Shown piece after piece: positions 28,140 to 37,738 of a stretch of DNA of 64,000 nt; position 1 is the first letter of the stretch, and every line of letters starts with the position of its first letter. This stretch comes from Paracoccaceae bacterium (GTDB lineage Bacteria; Pseudomonadota; Alphaproteobacteria; Rhodobacterales; Rhodobacteraceae). The stretch is taken from positions 373,797 through 437,796 of the forward strand of contig JAGQRW010000018.1 in NCBI GenBank assembly GCA_020425085.1, written 5' to 3'. The notes below the pieces were generated by a model, which ran no database searches, was not told the origin of the DNA, and saw nothing but the letters and a program-made list of their open reading frames with translations. The position numbers were made by a program, and so were the translations under genes.

Positions 28140-29024
28140 CTAACCGGCGGTATCCGGCATCTGGATCTGTGCCAGACGCCGTTCGCGCATAAACGAATAG
28201 ATACCGGTCAACACGATGATCAGCGCCCCGAAATAGGTCCAGAAATCCGGGCGTTCGGCGAATACCAGAATGCCGCCAAGCATGCCAAAGACGATGCGGC
28301 TATAGCGAAACGGTACCACCACCGCGACATCGCCAAGGCGGATCGACAGGTTCAGCAGGTGATAGGCGATGCTGCCAAGCACGATCATCAGCACCACCAA
28401 CGGCAGCAGCGGCGGGCTGGGCACCACCGGTGCGGCGCCGAAAACCATCATCGACAGCCCCAGCAAGCCGGTGCTGAGAACGCCGTAAAACCCGATTCTT
28501 GCCGCAGGCACGCTGGTGGGGGCGCCGCGTGTCGCCAGATCGCGCAGGGCTTGCCCCGCCACCCCCAGAAGGGCATAGAGCGAGTTCGGCTCGAACCCGT
28601 CAAGACCGGGGCGGATGATGATCAGAACGCCGCCAAAACCGATCACGATGGCGCTCCAGCGTCGCCAGCCGACTGCCTCGCCCAGAAACAGCGCCGCCCC
28701 CACGGTCACCAGCAAAGGTGAGGCCTGCATGATTGCGGAAACGCTGGAAATCGGGATCAGGATGACGGCGGTCATGATGCCGAACATGCCGATGATTTCG
28801 GCCAGGTTGCGCAGGATGATGACGGGCGAAAAGAAATCTGCCGCGAACACTGGCTGACCGCCGCGCCTGAGCAACAGGGCAAAGAACAGCGCACCGCCAA
28901 AGCCGAGCAGAACGAAGATCTGACCCCTAGGCAATTCGGTGCCAACCTGCTTGATGCAAAGATCGGCAACCATGAAAATGGCCATCGAGACCACCATCAA
29001 GAAGATGCCTTTGAGGTTTTCCAT
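28140..29024 (-). CDS. EamA/DMT-superfamily transporter (copy B)
   Basis: A 294-residue inner-membrane protein with ten hydrophobic segments. I chose the ATG at 29024 because it gives the same N terminus as copy A; a longer frame exists but has no matching sequence. The pair may form a hetero-oligomer or handle related substrates. A Fur-family regulator gene ends 43 bases upstream on the same strand, so one transcript of regulator plus two transporters is possible. Confidence 0.9.
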   Translation of the reverse strand: MENLKGIFLMVVSMAIFMVADLCIKQVGTELPRGQIFVLLGFGGALFFALLLRRGGQPVFAADFFSPVIILRNLAEIIGMFGIMTAVILIPISSVSAIMQASPLLVTVGAALFLGEAVGWRRWSAIVIGFGGVLIIIRPGLDGFEPNSLYALLGVAGQALRDLATRGAPTSVPAARIGFYGVLSTGLLGLSMMVFGAAPVVPSPPLLPLVVLMIVLGSIAYHLLNLSIRLGDVAVVVPFRYSRIVFGMLGGILVFAERPDFWTYFGALIIVLTGIYSFMRERRLAQIQMPDTAG

Positions 29025-29067
29025 CGAGCGTTCCGATCTTTGCGGGCTTGCGCACCCATTGGCAAGA

Positions 29068-29493
29068 TCAGTCGCCCTTGTCCTTGTCAAGCGGAACTCC
29101 GAAAAGTTCCATCTTGTGCCCCTTCAGCCGGTAACCAAGCCTCTGGGCGATCTTTTCCTGCAGGATTTCCAGATCGGGATCGACGAATTCGATCACTTCA
29201 CCGGTTTTCAGATCAAACAGGTGGTCGTGATGCGCCCGGTCGGCGTCTTCATAGCGTGATCGGCCATCGCCGAATTCCAGCCGGTCGAGGATGTTGACCT
29301 CCTCGAACAGTTTCACCGTTCGATAAACGGTTGCCAGCGAGATGGCGTTGTCGATGGCGCTGGCGCGGGCATAGATTTCCTCGACATCCGGGTGGTCGCG
29401 GGCGATTTCCATCACTTCGGCGATGATCCGGCGCTGACCGGTCATCCTGAGGCCCTTTGCCTCGCAACGATCAATGATGCTGTCCGTTCCCAA
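29068..29493 (-). CDS. Fur-family metal-responsive regulator (Fur/Mur)
   Basis: A 141-residue repressor. The winged-helix DNA-binding part covers 1-80 (SLATVYRTVKLFEE recognition helix); the dimerisation and metal part begins with HHDH at 88-91 followed by LFDLKTGEVIEF. The zinc-structural CxxC pairs of enterobacterial Fur are missing, as in alphaproteobacterial Fur proteins, which often respond to manganese (Mur). Which metal it senses is not shown. It lacks the haem-binding features of Irr. Confidence 0.9.
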   Translation of the reverse strand: MGTDSIIDRCEAKGLRMTGQRRIIAEVMEIARDHPDVEEIYARASAIDNAISLATVYRTVKLFEEVNILDRLEFGDGRSRYEDADRAHHDHLFDLKTGEVIEFVDPDLEILQEKIAQRLGYRLKGHKMELFGVPLDKDKGD

Positions 29494-29583
29494 AATCCGC
29501 CCTTTCCCTATCGTCAGGTTTAGACCAAGCGGCAGGTGGTGTGTAGGGGGAAATTGACGGCCAATGCAGGCGGTTCAGTGGGC

Positions 29584-30831
29584 CTACATCAGTTCCGGTT
29601 CACGCCCTACGCGCCGTGCCAGTGGCGCCACCGTCAGGCCCTGCACGATGATGGAAAACAGCACCACCATATAGGTTGCGGTCAGAATTATCGGTTTGTA
29701 CTCGCTTGGCGGCAGCGACAGCACCAGCGCCACGGAAATTCCACCCTTGATGCCGCCCCAGGTCATGATTGGAATGATGCCACGCGAAAATTTGCGAAAC
29801 GGTTTCAGCATCAAGACCGGCACCGTCACCCCGACCAGCCGCGCCAGCAGCGACAGGGCGATGGCATAGACACCGATCAAGAGCGTGTCGGCACTGAAGG
29901 TGACGGCCAGAACCTCGATGCCGATGAACAGGAACAGAACCGCGTTCAGCATCTCGTCCACCAGTTTCCAGAACGCGTCAAGATAATCGCGGGTTTGTTG
30001 CGACATGCCATATTTCACCCCGACATCACCGATGAACAGCCCGGCAACCACCGCCATGATCGGCCCCGACAGGTGCAGATACACCGCCAGTTCATATCCG
30101 CCAAAGGCCAGGCCGAGCGAGATCAGCACCTCAAGCGCGTAATCGTCGATCCGCCGCATCACCTCGAAGGTCAGCCAGCCAAGAACACCGCCGAGCAGCG
30201 CGCCGCCAAGCGCCTCCTGTGCGAACAGGCGCGCCGCCCCGGACCAGCCGGATGCGTGCGCCTCAGCGGATGGAAAGGCGATGCCCGCAAGGAACAGGAA
30301 TACCACATAACCAACACCGTCATTGAACAGGCTTTCGCCGGCGATCTTGGTTTCCAGCGATTTCCTGAGGCTGGCCTGGCGCAGCACCCCCAGCACCGCC
30401 ACCGGATCGGTGGGTGAGATCAGCGCGCCGAACACCAGCGCCACCAGGATCGGCATGCCGGTGATCCAGGAAAATCCGACCCCGGCGACCAGCGTTGACA
30501 GGCCGACGCCAAGCGTCGCCATCAGCGTCACCACCAGCGCCTCGTTCCTGAGATCGCCCAACTTGACATGCAGCGCCCCGGCAAACAGCAACAGCCCCAG
30601 CATACCGTCAAGCAGGGTATCGGAGAAATCCAGATCCTGAACGCCGTTGCGGACAAGATCGGTCACCGCCAGCGACGGCAAGGCCCAGTCCAGCGCCATC
30701 ACCGCCAACGACGCCGCCAGCGCCACCACCAGAATGCCGATGGACGAGGGCAGGCGCAGCAGAAAATAGTTGATCGCCCCGAATGCCCCCGCCAGCACGA
30801 TCAGCAGGGCCGAGATCTGCAACAGCGTCAT
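29584..30831 (-). CDS. Na+/H+ antiporter, CPA1 family
   Basis: A 415-residue inner-membrane cation/proton exchanger with about 12 hydrophobic segments. The CPA1 signatures ALISPTDPVAV and IAGESLFNDGVGYVVF hold the ion-binding aspartates and an Asn-Asp pair. A later TWGGIKGGISVAL stretch is the conserved TM10-11 region. The C-terminal cytosolic tail is very short (ends ARRVGREPELM). It probably exports Na+ or K+ at alkaline pH, as expected for a marine bacterium. It is a single gene on the minus strand. Confidence 0.92.
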   Translation of the reverse strand: MTLLQISALLIVLAGAFGAINYFLLRLPSSIGILVVALAASLAVMALDWALPSLAVTDLVRNGVQDLDFSDTLLDGMLGLLLFAGALHVKLGDLRNEALVVTLMATLGVGLSTLVAGVGFSWITGMPILVALVFGALISPTDPVAVLGVLRQASLRKSLETKIAGESLFNDGVGYVVFLFLAGIAFPSAEAHASGWSGAARLFAQEALGGALLGGVLGWLTFEVMRRIDDYALEVLISLGLAFGGYELAVYLHLSGPIMAVVAGLFIGDVGVKYGMSQQTRDYLDAFWKLVDEMLNAVLFLFIGIEVLAVTFSADTLLIGVYAIALSLLARLVGVTVPVLMLKPFRKFSRGIIPIMTWGGIKGGISVALVLSLPPSEYKPIILTATYMVVLFSIIVQGLTVAPLARRVGREPELM

Positions 30832-31003
30832 GTTCGCCCCTTGACTTGCCTACAACCGGACAGGCGGGCAGAATCGCCACTGGCCCCGATGCGGTTTTAG
30901 GCTGGCAGACCTCGTTTGAGAAGGCAAAAGGCGCCACAGGTCATGGCTTGACACCGGCGGCGAAACCGGATCTGCCTTGGTCAGCGGTCAAAGGAGCAGG
31001 TGA

Positions 31004-31894
31004 TTGGAAAAGAAAGATCGGATCGACCTGTTCGGCGGCAGCTCATTGCTGCTGATTTCCATGGTTCTGGGGCTGAATCAGGTGCTGGTCAAGCTGGTCA
31101 ATGCGGGCTTGCAGCCAGTATTTTCCGCCGGCATGCGATCACTGCTGGCCTGTGTGGCGGTGTTGCTTTATGCGCTCTGGCGCAAAAAGCACCTGTCGGT
31201 CAGGGATGGCACCCTAAAGCCCGGCCTTGTGGTCGGGGTGCTGTTCGCGCTGGAATTCATGCTTTTGTTCATAGCGCTTGATCACACCACGGTGGCGCGG
31301 GTTTCGATCTTTTTTTACACCATGCCGATCTGGTTATCGCTTGGGGCGCATTTCTTTCTGCCGGGTGATCGGATCACGTTGCCAAAGGCCATCGGGCTGG
31401 TGCTGGCCACGCTTGGCGTGATCTGGGCCATGGCGGATCGCGGCGGCGGCGAAGGGTCGATCTTTGGTGACATGCTATCGGCCATTGCAGCGATATTCTG
31501 GGCGGCGATTGCCTTGACTGCGCGGGCCAGCAGGTTGAACCGTGCCACGCCGGAGATGCAGATGCTCTATCAACTGGGGGTGTCGGCGGTGATCCTTTTG
31601 CCGGTATCGTTGATGTTTGGCCCGCTGATCCGCGACCTGCAACCATGGCACCTGGTGGTTTTCGCGGTGATGGTTTTTGGCGTCACCTCGGCAGGTTTTC
31701 TGGTCTGGTTCTGGATCCTGTCGATCTATCCGCCCAGCAAGATGGCGGCGTTCAGCTTTCTTTCGCCGGTTTTCGGGGTGTTTTTCGGCTGGCTCATCCT
31801 GGGGGAAAACATCGGCCTGACCATCATCGGCGCCTTGATTCTGGTGTCGATCGGTATCGTTCTGATCAACCGAAAGCCCAGGTTTTCGGCGTAA
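31004..31894 (+). CDS. EamA/DMT-superfamily transporter (copy C)
   Basis: A 296-residue, ten-segment membrane protein, less similar to the tandem pair than they are to each other. The start is a TTG at 31004 with AAGGAG eight bases upstream; the first in-frame ATG would remove part of the first membrane segment. A late IYPPSKMAAFSFLSPVFGV segment is typical of the family. It ends exactly where the converging EEP-family gene begins its stop. Confidence 0.88.
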   Translation: MEKKDRIDLFGGSSLLLISMVLGLNQVLVKLVNAGLQPVFSAGMRSLLACVAVLLYALWRKKHLSVRDGTLKPGLVVGVLFALEFMLLFIALDHTTVARVSIFFYTMPIWLSLGAHFFLPGDRITLPKAIGLVLATLGVIWAMADRGGGEGSIFGDMLSAIAAIFWAAIALTARASRLNRATPEMQMLYQLGVSAVILLPVSLMFGPLIRDLQPWHLVVFAVMVFGVTSAGFLVWFWILSIYPPSKMAAFSFLSPVFGVFFGWLILGENIGLTIIGALILVSIGIVLINRKPRFSA

Positions 31895-32611
31895 TCAACG
31901 CAAACTGAAATCGCCCCAGATCGGCAGGTGGTCCGATGCCTTGAGGGCATCCCCGGTTTCATGCACACCCGCATCCCGAAGCTCGAATTGATGCGATACC
32001 GCGATCCGGTCAAGTGCTGCCACCGGCCTTGCCGCATGAAAACTGCGGCCCGGCGCATAGACCCAGTAATTCTGCCTTAACGGATCCATGCCGGCATAGG
32101 GCGACCATTCGTTGAAATCGCCCAGCAACGCCGTCGGCATGTCTGCCAGACCGGCAATATGCGTCTGCAAGGTCCGAAGCTGCGCCTGCCGGTGATTGCG
32201 CATCAGGCCAAGATGCGTCGCAACCAGCCGCATTTGCCGTGCATTGATGCTGATCTCGACCAACAGGGCGCCGCGCGGCTCCATCCCCGGCAGTTCCAGC
32301 TTTTCCACCCGCTCGACCTTTGCCCCCTTGCGCAACAGCACCGCATTGCCGTGCCAGCCGAGACTGCCGTCGGCATCTTCGATGCTGACCGGCGTGAAAT
32401 CGCTTTCGGTTTCGATCAGGCGTGCGGGCAGGGCAGCGGGACGGCGGCCAAGGCGCTTGTCCGCCTCTTGCAAGGCAACGACATCGGCATCAAGTTCCGA
32501 GATCACTCCCAACACCCGTTCCGGTGCGCGGCGCATGTCAAGCCCGACGCATTTGCGGATGTTATAGCTGGCCAGCCGTAATGGCCGTTGCGGGATTGTT
32601 TGCTGCTTCAT
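31895..32611 (-). CDS. Endonuclease/exonuclease/phosphatase family protein
   Basis: A 238-residue hydrolase of the EEP fold. Signature parts are the opening ASYNIRKCVG, VVALQEADKRLG (metal-binding Glu), THLGL, LLGDFNEWSP and the closing SDHLPIWGDF (catalytic Asp-His). Substrates in the family range from DNA to phospholipid head groups, and no signal peptide is seen with this start. The ATG at 32611 is preferred; a longer frame would overlap the nucleoside hydrolase gene. It is downstream of that gene on the same strand. Confidence 0.85.
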   Translation of the reverse strand: MKQQTIPQRPLRLASYNIRKCVGLDMRRAPERVLGVISELDADVVALQEADKRLGRRPAALPARLIETESDFTPVSIEDADGSLGWHGNAVLLRKGAKVERVEKLELPGMEPRGALLVEISINARQMRLVATHLGLMRNHRQAQLRTLQTHIAGLADMPTALLGDFNEWSPYAGMDPLRQNYWVYAPGRSFHAARPVAALDRIAVSHQFELRDAGVHETGDALKASDHLPIWGDFSLR

Positions 32612-32708
32612 GCCTTTAACATGGGGGATATTGGCCGCTTTTGAAAGGGGGTTGTGCCGGATATCGGCAACGGTTCGGATCTGGTAGCGATCCATCAGGC
32701 CACGCAAT

Positions 32709-33644
32709 CTAAAGCCGGGCAATCCGCTCGGTCAGCAGGCGGTAAAAGCCGTCGGCATCCAGCGAGCCGATGAACGTGGCGTTGGCTTTTCTGTCGGTCA
32801 CCCGCCACCAGTCGGCAACCGTCATGCCAAGCGTCAGGGCCGAGGTCGTCTCGACCTCGACATTGACATGGCGGCCCTGAAACAGTTCGGGTTGCAGCAG
32901 AAAGGCGATGACGCAGGGATCATGCAACGGCGCGCCTTCGGATCCGTATTTCTGCATGTCGTGGCGTTCAAAGAAACCGGTCAGTTCGGCAACCACGTCA
33001 GCCACCGGGCGGCCAATGGCGCAAAAGGCGTCGATGCGGCGGCGCGTGGTCAGCGCCTGATGCGTGACATCCAGCGGCATCATCACAATCGGAACGCCGG
33101 ATTTCAGTACGATTTCCGCAGCTTCCGGATCGACATATATGTTGAATTCCGCCGCTGGCGTGATGTTTCCCACCTCGAAATAAGCGCCCCCCATCAGCAC
33201 GATCTGCTGAATTCTGCCGGCTATCTCAGGTGCGCGCATCAAGGCGGAGGCGATGTTGGTCAAGGGGCCGAGCGGGCAGAGGATGACACTGTTGACCGGC
33301 TCCTGCCGCAAGGTTTCAATGATAAAATCAACCGCATGATGGTCCTGCAACGGCATGGTCGGCAGCGGCAGATCGGGGCCGTCCAGCCCGGACTTGCCAT
33401 GCACATTCTCGGCCGTCACCAGCTTGCGTTTCAGCGGTTCGGCGCAGCCTGCGAAAACCGGGATATCCGGCCTTTTGGCCAGTTCACAGATCATGCGGGC
33501 ATTGCGTTCGGTCAACGCCAGCGGCACGTTGCCGGCCACAGCGGTAATCCCCAGAACCTCAAGCTCGGGCGAGGCCAGCGCCAGCAGAATGGCAACCGCG
33601 TCGTCCTGTCCGGGATCGGTGTCGATGATGATCTTCTGGGTCAT
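32709..33644 (-). CDS. Inosine-uridine preferring nucleoside hydrolase
   Basis: A 311-residue enzyme that splits the N-glycosidic bond of ribonucleosides for salvage. The calcium-binding DTDPGQDDA motif is at 8-16. VLMGGAYFEVGN and AAEFNIYVDPEAA match the active site of the family, and LHDPCVIAFLL carries the late metal ligand and histidine. Base specificity is not predictable. It is located between the Fe-binding protein and an EEP hydrolase; no nucleoside transporter is near. Confidence 0.93.
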   Translation of the reverse strand: MTQKIIIDTDPGQDDAVAILLALASPELEVLGITAVAGNVPLALTERNARMICELAKRPDIPVFAGCAEPLKRKLVTAENVHGKSGLDGPDLPLPTMPLQDHHAVDFIIETLRQEPVNSVILCPLGPLTNIASALMRAPEIAGRIQQIVLMGGAYFEVGNITPAAEFNIYVDPEAAEIVLKSGVPIVMMPLDVTHQALTTRRRIDAFCAIGRPVADVVAELTGFFERHDMQKYGSEGAPLHDPCVIAFLLQPELFQGRHVNVEVETTSALTLGMTVADWWRVTDRKANATFIGSLDADGFYRLLTERIARL

Positions 33645-33722
33645 GCAATTCCGCCGGTTTCATCCGCGAAACTGAAGGTTCAGGCCGAACTTGTCCAGTA
33701 GGCCCGGCAGGGTGGCTGGCAA

Positions 33723-33757
33723 TAAATCCTGACCGGAGAGCTTACGGTCAGGATTTA
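33723..33757. terminator. Terminator after the Fe(III)-binding protein gene
   Basis: A perfect 13-bp inverted repeat (TAAATCCTGACCG / CGGTCAGGATTTA) with a nine-base loop, 19 bases past the fbpA-like stop. Weak T tracts on both sides suggest use from either direction. Confidence 0.65.
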
Positions 33758-33775
33758 CTGCGCAATACCAACGGA

Positions 33776-34798
33776 TTATTCGTCGAACTTCACTTCTTCC
33801 ACCAGCCTCAGCGCGTCGGCGCGGTGGTGGGCGATGTCCATCAGGCTGATGTTGTCAGGGGTGAAACTGCCCCAACTGGCCACCACGTCCGACACTTTGG
33901 CGCCGGGCAGCAGCGGATATTCAAAGTTGGTTTCGGCATAGATTTCCTGTGCCTCGGGCGAAGACAGAAACTCCATCAGTTTCAGCGCATCGGCGTGATG
34001 CGGTGCCGCCTTGGTCATGGCCATGCCGGACAGGTTGACATGAGTTCCGCCACCTTCAAATGCCGGAAAAACCACGTTCACGGCATTGGCCCAAACCGCC
34101 TGTTCCGGGTCTTTCAGCATCTCGCCCATGTAATAAGTGTTGGCGATGGCAAGGTCGCATTCGCCGGACCAGACCGACTTGATCTGCCCGCGATCATTGC
34201 CCTGGGGTTTGTGCGCCAGGTTGGCCTTCAGCCCCTCAAGCCAGGTTTTCGCACCTTCCTCGCCGTGATGCACGATGACGCTGGAAAACAGGGCGAGGTT
34301 ATAGGGATGCGTGCCGGCGCGAATGCAGATGCGGCCTTTCCATTTCGGGTCGGCCAGGTCTTCATATGTCTTGATCTCACCCGGTTTCACCCGATCCTTG
34401 GAGGCGAAAACCACCCGCGCCCGAGATGTCAGGCCAAACCAGTGGTTGTCGGGATCGCGGTATTCGGCGGGGATATTGGCGTTGAGGATGTCCGAAGATA
34501 CCGGCTGTGTCACCCCCGCCTCGTCAATGGCGGTCAGGCGGGCGATATCGACCGTCATCACCAGATCGGCGGGCGATCGGTCCCCCTCGGCCACCAGTTT
34601 TTCCACCAGTCCCTTTTGCAGGAAGGTAACATTGACCTTGATGCCGGTGGCTTTGGTAAAGGCGTCAAACAGCGGATTGACCAGTTCCGGCTGGCGATAG
34701 GAATAGACATTGACCTCGGCCGCATTGACGGCAGAGGCGGCCGAGACAAGCCCGGCGATACAGGTTGCGGCTAGAGCGGCTTTCAGGCGATTTTGCAT
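33776..34798 (-). CDS. Fe(III) ABC transporter substrate-binding protein (FbpA/AfuA type)
   Basis: Periplasmic ferric-ion-binding protein of 340 residues. The signal peptide ends near residue 27 (VNAAEVNVYSYR). The iron-binding tyrosine pair is Tyr222-Tyr223 in NTYYMGEM, with further candidate ligands Tyr32 and Tyr34, as in FbpA. The ATG at 34798 has AGGGAA at the right distance and is preferred over one seven codons upstream. No permease or ATPase gene is adjacent, so its membrane partners are encoded elsewhere. An IscR-like site lies just upstream, consistent with iron control. Confidence 0.92.
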   Translation of the reverse strand: MQNRLKAALAATCIAGLVSAASAVNAAEVNVYSYRQPELVNPLFDAFTKATGIKVNVTFLQKGLVEKLVAEGDRSPADLVMTVDIARLTAIDEAGVTQPVSSDILNANIPAEYRDPDNHWFGLTSRARVVFASKDRVKPGEIKTYEDLADPKWKGRICIRAGTHPYNLALFSSVIVHHGEEGAKTWLEGLKANLAHKPQGNDRGQIKSVWSGECDLAIANTYYMGEMLKDPEQAVWANAVNVVFPAFEGGGTHVNLSGMAMTKAAPHHADALKLMEFLSSPEAQEIYAETNFEYPLLPGAKVSDVVASWGSFTPDNISLMDIAHHRADALRLVEEVKFDE

Positions 34799-34842
34799 GG
34801 AGGATTCCCTGGTTTGCATTGGATTGGACGCCGCAGTTTTAA

Positions 34843-34860
34843 CCTGAGTATTTTAGTCAA
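34843..34860 (-). promoter_or_regulatory. IscR-type / Iron-Rhodo-box-like operator
   Basis: Minus-strand TTGACTAAAATACTCAGG matches the IscR type-1 half-symmetric pattern (YYGACTRWWWYAGTCRR) in all but one position. It also resembles the Iron-Rhodo-box described for Rhodobacterales, from memory. It is about 45 bases before the fbpA-like start. The AAAATACTC half is mirrored by GAGTATTTT about 20 bases upstream. Confidence 0.6.
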
Positions 34861-34899
34861 GTCAATACACGATAAAAATACTCATATTTACACGGTACC

Positions 34900-35766
34900 T
34901 TAAGCCCGCAGCGTTTTTTCCCGCATCTTGGCCTGATCCCAAAGGGCATCCATTTCGGCCAGATTCGAGGTTTCCGGCGTTTTGCCGCGTTTTGCCAGTT
35001 CATCCTCGATCGACTGAAACCGGCGGACAAATTTGCTGTTGGCACCCCGCAGGGCGGCATCCGGGTCGATCCCGAGATGCCGTGCCAGATTGGCCATGAC
35101 AAACAGGATGTCGCCAAACTCCTCGGCCATATCAATGGGCTTGCCAGCTTTATTTGCCTCTGCCAGTTCGCCGCATTCTTCGGTCAGCTTGTCCAGAACA
35201 TCCGCCGTTTCCGGCCAGTCGAACCCGACCCGCGCGGCGCGTTTTTGCAATTTGACGGCGCGGGTCAGCGGCGGCAGACCAAGTGCGACGCCATCCAGCA
35301 CCCGCGCCTTGCCGTCGCCCTTGGCGGCGCGTTCGCTGGCCTTGACCTTTTCCCAGTCGCGGGTTTGCTCAGCGGCGGACTTGTCGCGGCTGTCGCTGCC
35401 GAACACATGCGGATGCCGGTTGATCATCTTGTCGGCAATGGCGCGGGTGACGCTGGCGAAATCGAACAGGCCGGATTCCGCCCCCATCTGGGTATGATAG
35501 ACCACCTGCAACAGCAGATCGCCCAGTTCCCCCTCTAGCTCGGGCCAGTTGCGGCGCTCGATGGCGTCGGCGACCTCATGTGCCTCTTCGATGGTATAAG
35601 GCGCGATCGAGCGGAAGTCCTGCTCGATATCCCAGGGACAACCGGTCTTGGGGTCGCGCAGGCGCACCATGATCTCCAAAAGGCGGGGCAGGCCGCCGTT
35701 CGGGTCAAGGCACAGGCGTTGGCTGGCGGACTGGTCAGCTGTTCGGTTATGCGGGTTTTCGGTCAT
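34900..35766 (-). CDS. mazG: Nucleoside triphosphate pyrophosphohydrolase MazG
   Basis: Hydrolyses NTPs to NMP and pyrophosphate, clearing abnormal nucleotides and modulating ppGpp levels. The 288-residue protein has two MazG domains: the first near 30-110 (GCPWDIEQDF, TIEEAHEVADAI, ELGDLLLQVVYH), the second near 175-260 (KLTEECGELAEA, EEFGDILFVMANLARH). The metal-binding Glu/Asp sets are present in both. The ATG at 35766 gives the normal N terminus; the longer upstream frame is not needed. Confidence 0.94.
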   Translation of the reverse strand: MTENPHNRTADQSASQRLCLDPNGGLPRLLEIMVRLRDPKTGCPWDIEQDFRSIAPYTIEEAHEVADAIERRNWPELEGELGDLLLQVVYHTQMGAESGLFDFASVTRAIADKMINRHPHVFGSDSRDKSAAEQTRDWEKVKASERAAKGDGKARVLDGVALGLPPLTRAVKLQKRAARVGFDWPETADVLDKLTEECGELAEANKAGKPIDMAEEFGDILFVMANLARHLGIDPDAALRGANSKFVRRFQSIEDELAKRGKTPETSNLAEMDALWDQAKMREKTLRA

Positions 35767-35969
35767 TGCACCTGCTCGGGTTCCGGAAATACTGGCAGAG
35801 ATTAGCAGCGCATTCAACGGAGTCCATGGCTGCCGACAACGGATCGAAGGTTTGGCAAGGCCGGGGCGGGGCCGATTTGTTCTTTATCGCTTGAATTGTC
35901 GCGCTCGCTCCATAAGCTGTGCGCAGCACCTGTTGGTGTGTAAATCCAAAAAATTCCCGGGAGGAATTC

Positions 35970-36971
35970 ATGAAACTTCTGACAACAACCGCCATCATCG
36001 CCTCGGTGGTGTTTTCCGCTGGTGCCGCGCTGGCAACCTGTGAACCAGGCGAGGTGGTGATCAAGTTTGCCCATGTCACCAATGCCGACAAGCACCCCAA
36101 GGGCATCGCCGCCTCGCTTCTGGCCAAGCGCGTCAATGAGGAAATGAACGGCAAGGCCTGCATGGAGGTGTTCCCCAACTCGACCCTTTATGATGACAAC
36201 AAGGTGCTGGAGGCGATGTTACAGGGCGATGTGCAACTGGCCGCACCGTCGCTGTCGAAATTCGAAAAATTCACCAAGAAATTCCGCATCTTCGATCTGC
36301 CGTTCATGTTCAAGAACATCGAGGCGGTGGATGAGTTCCAGAACTCGGCCACCGGACAGGCGATGCTGGATTCGATGCAGAAACGCGGCCTGCAGGGGCT
36401 GGCATTCTGGCATAATGGCATGAAACAGATGTCGGCCAACAAGCCGTTGATCCTGCCAACCGATGCCGAAGGACTGAAATTCAGGGTGCAATCGTCGGAT
36501 GTTCTGGTGGCACAGATGAACGCGATCGGTGGCAGCCCGCAGAAAATGGCGTTTTCCGAAGTTTACGGCGCGCTGCAACAGGGCGTGGTTGACGGGCAGG
36601 AAAACACCTGGTCGAACATCTATGGCAAGAAGTTCTTCGAGGTGCAGGACGGTATCACCGAAACCAATCACGGCGTGATCGACTATCTGCTGGTGACCTC
36701 GGTCGACTGGCTGAACGGGCTGGAGCCGGATGTGCGCGACCAGTTCCTGAAAATCGTTCACGAAGTGACCGAGGCACGCAACAAGGAATCCAGCCGTGTC
36801 AATCAGGAAGCCAAGGCAGCGGTGATTACCGCCGGCGGTGTCGTGCGCGAGCTGACCCCGGAACAGCGCGCCGCCTGGGTTGCGGCGATGAAACCGGTCT
36901 GGGTACAGTTCGAAGCTGATGTCGGTACGGAAAATATTGCTGCGGCGCAGGAAATCAACGCGCGTCACTAG
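35970..36971 (+). CDS. dctP: TRAP transporter solute-binding protein (DctP family)
   Basis: Periplasmic binding protein of a tripartite ATP-independent transporter, 333 residues. The signal peptide ends near residue 22 (AGAALAT). The DctP fold follows with KFRVQSSDV-type carboxylate-binding arginine and the FSEVYGALQQGVVDGQENTW block. C4-dicarboxylates are the usual substrate for this subfamily, but exact specificity is open. GGGAGGA lies six bases before the ATG. It is followed by dctQ and dctM. Confidence 0.93.
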   Translation: MKLLTTTAIIASVVFSAGAALATCEPGEVVIKFAHVTNADKHPKGIAASLLAKRVNEEMNGKACMEVFPNSTLYDDNKVLEAMLQGDVQLAAPSLSKFEKFTKKFRIFDLPFMFKNIEAVDEFQNSATGQAMLDSMQKRGLQGLAFWHNGMKQMSANKPLILPTDAEGLKFRVQSSDVLVAQMNAIGGSPQKMAFSEVYGALQQGVVDGQENTWSNIYGKKFFEVQDGITETNHGVIDYLLVTSVDWLNGLEPDVRDQFLKIVHEVTEARNKESSRVNQEAKAAVITAGGVVRELTPEQRAAWVAAMKPVWVQFEADVGTENIAAAQEINARH

Positions 36972-37072
36972 GCGAAAAATTATCACCGCGGCGTCCATTG
37001 ATGTCGCCGCGGTGAAACCAAAGGCACTGAAAAATCAGGCCGTCCGATTCTGGACAAACGGGGGAAAGCACG

Positions 37073-37735
37073 ATGTCGAATACAGCCGGAAGGTTGATCA
37101 ATTCGCTTGAAGAAAATCTGATTGCCATTCTTTTGGGGCTGATGACCCTGGTGACGTTTGCCAATGTGGTTGCCCGATACCTGTTTGGCACCAACATCCT
37201 TTGGGCGCTGGAACTGACAGTGTTCATGTTCGCCTGGCTGGTGTTGCTGGGAATTTCCTATTGCGTCAAGATCGGGGCGCATCTGGGGGTGGATGCGGTT
37301 CTGAACATGGTCGGCCCGAAAACCCGGCGGGTGCTGGGGCTGATCAGTGCAGCGGCCTGCATCATCTTTACCTTGCTGATGCTGAAAGGGTCCTGGGATT
37401 ACTGGGCCAATTTCGCCAACCTTCCAGCCACCGAAGGGCGCTGGTTTCCCCTGGGGTTCGAGCAGGATTATCGCGGCAACGGCTGGTATGAGGTGAACGA
37501 CATTCCGATGATCGCGCCGCTAAGGTTCCTGGAAAGCACCTTCAACGATGGCGATGCCTATGAAAAAATTCCGCGCTTCATTCCCTATGCGATCATGCCG
37601 ATTTCGATGGCGTTGCTGTTGTTGCGGTTCTGTCAGGCGACCCTCAGGCTCTGGCGGGGCGAGATCAGCACCCTGATCGCCAGTCACGAGGCCGAAGATG
37701 CGATCGAAGATGCCGCGCGCTTGGCGGGGAACTAG
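37073..37735 (+). CDS. dctQ: TRAP transporter small permease (DctQ)
   Basis: A 220-residue inner-membrane protein with four hydrophobic segments (about 15-35, 45-68, 88-108, 170-192). It is longer than a minimal DctQ because of a roughly 45-residue loop between segments 3 and 4 (residues 118-165). It couples the binding protein to the large permease. It lies 101 bases after dctP and three bases before dctM. Confidence 0.92.
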   Translation: MSNTAGRLINSLEENLIAILLGLMTLVTFANVVARYLFGTNILWALELTVFMFAWLVLLGISYCVKIGAHLGVDAVLNMVGPKTRRVLGLISAAACIIFTLLMLKGSWDYWANFANLPATEGRWFPLGFEQDYRGNGWYEVNDIPMIAPLRFLESTFNDGDAYEKIPRFIPYAIMPISMALLLLRFCQATLRLWRGEISTLIASHEAEDAIEDAARLAGN

Positions 37736-37738
37736 GCC

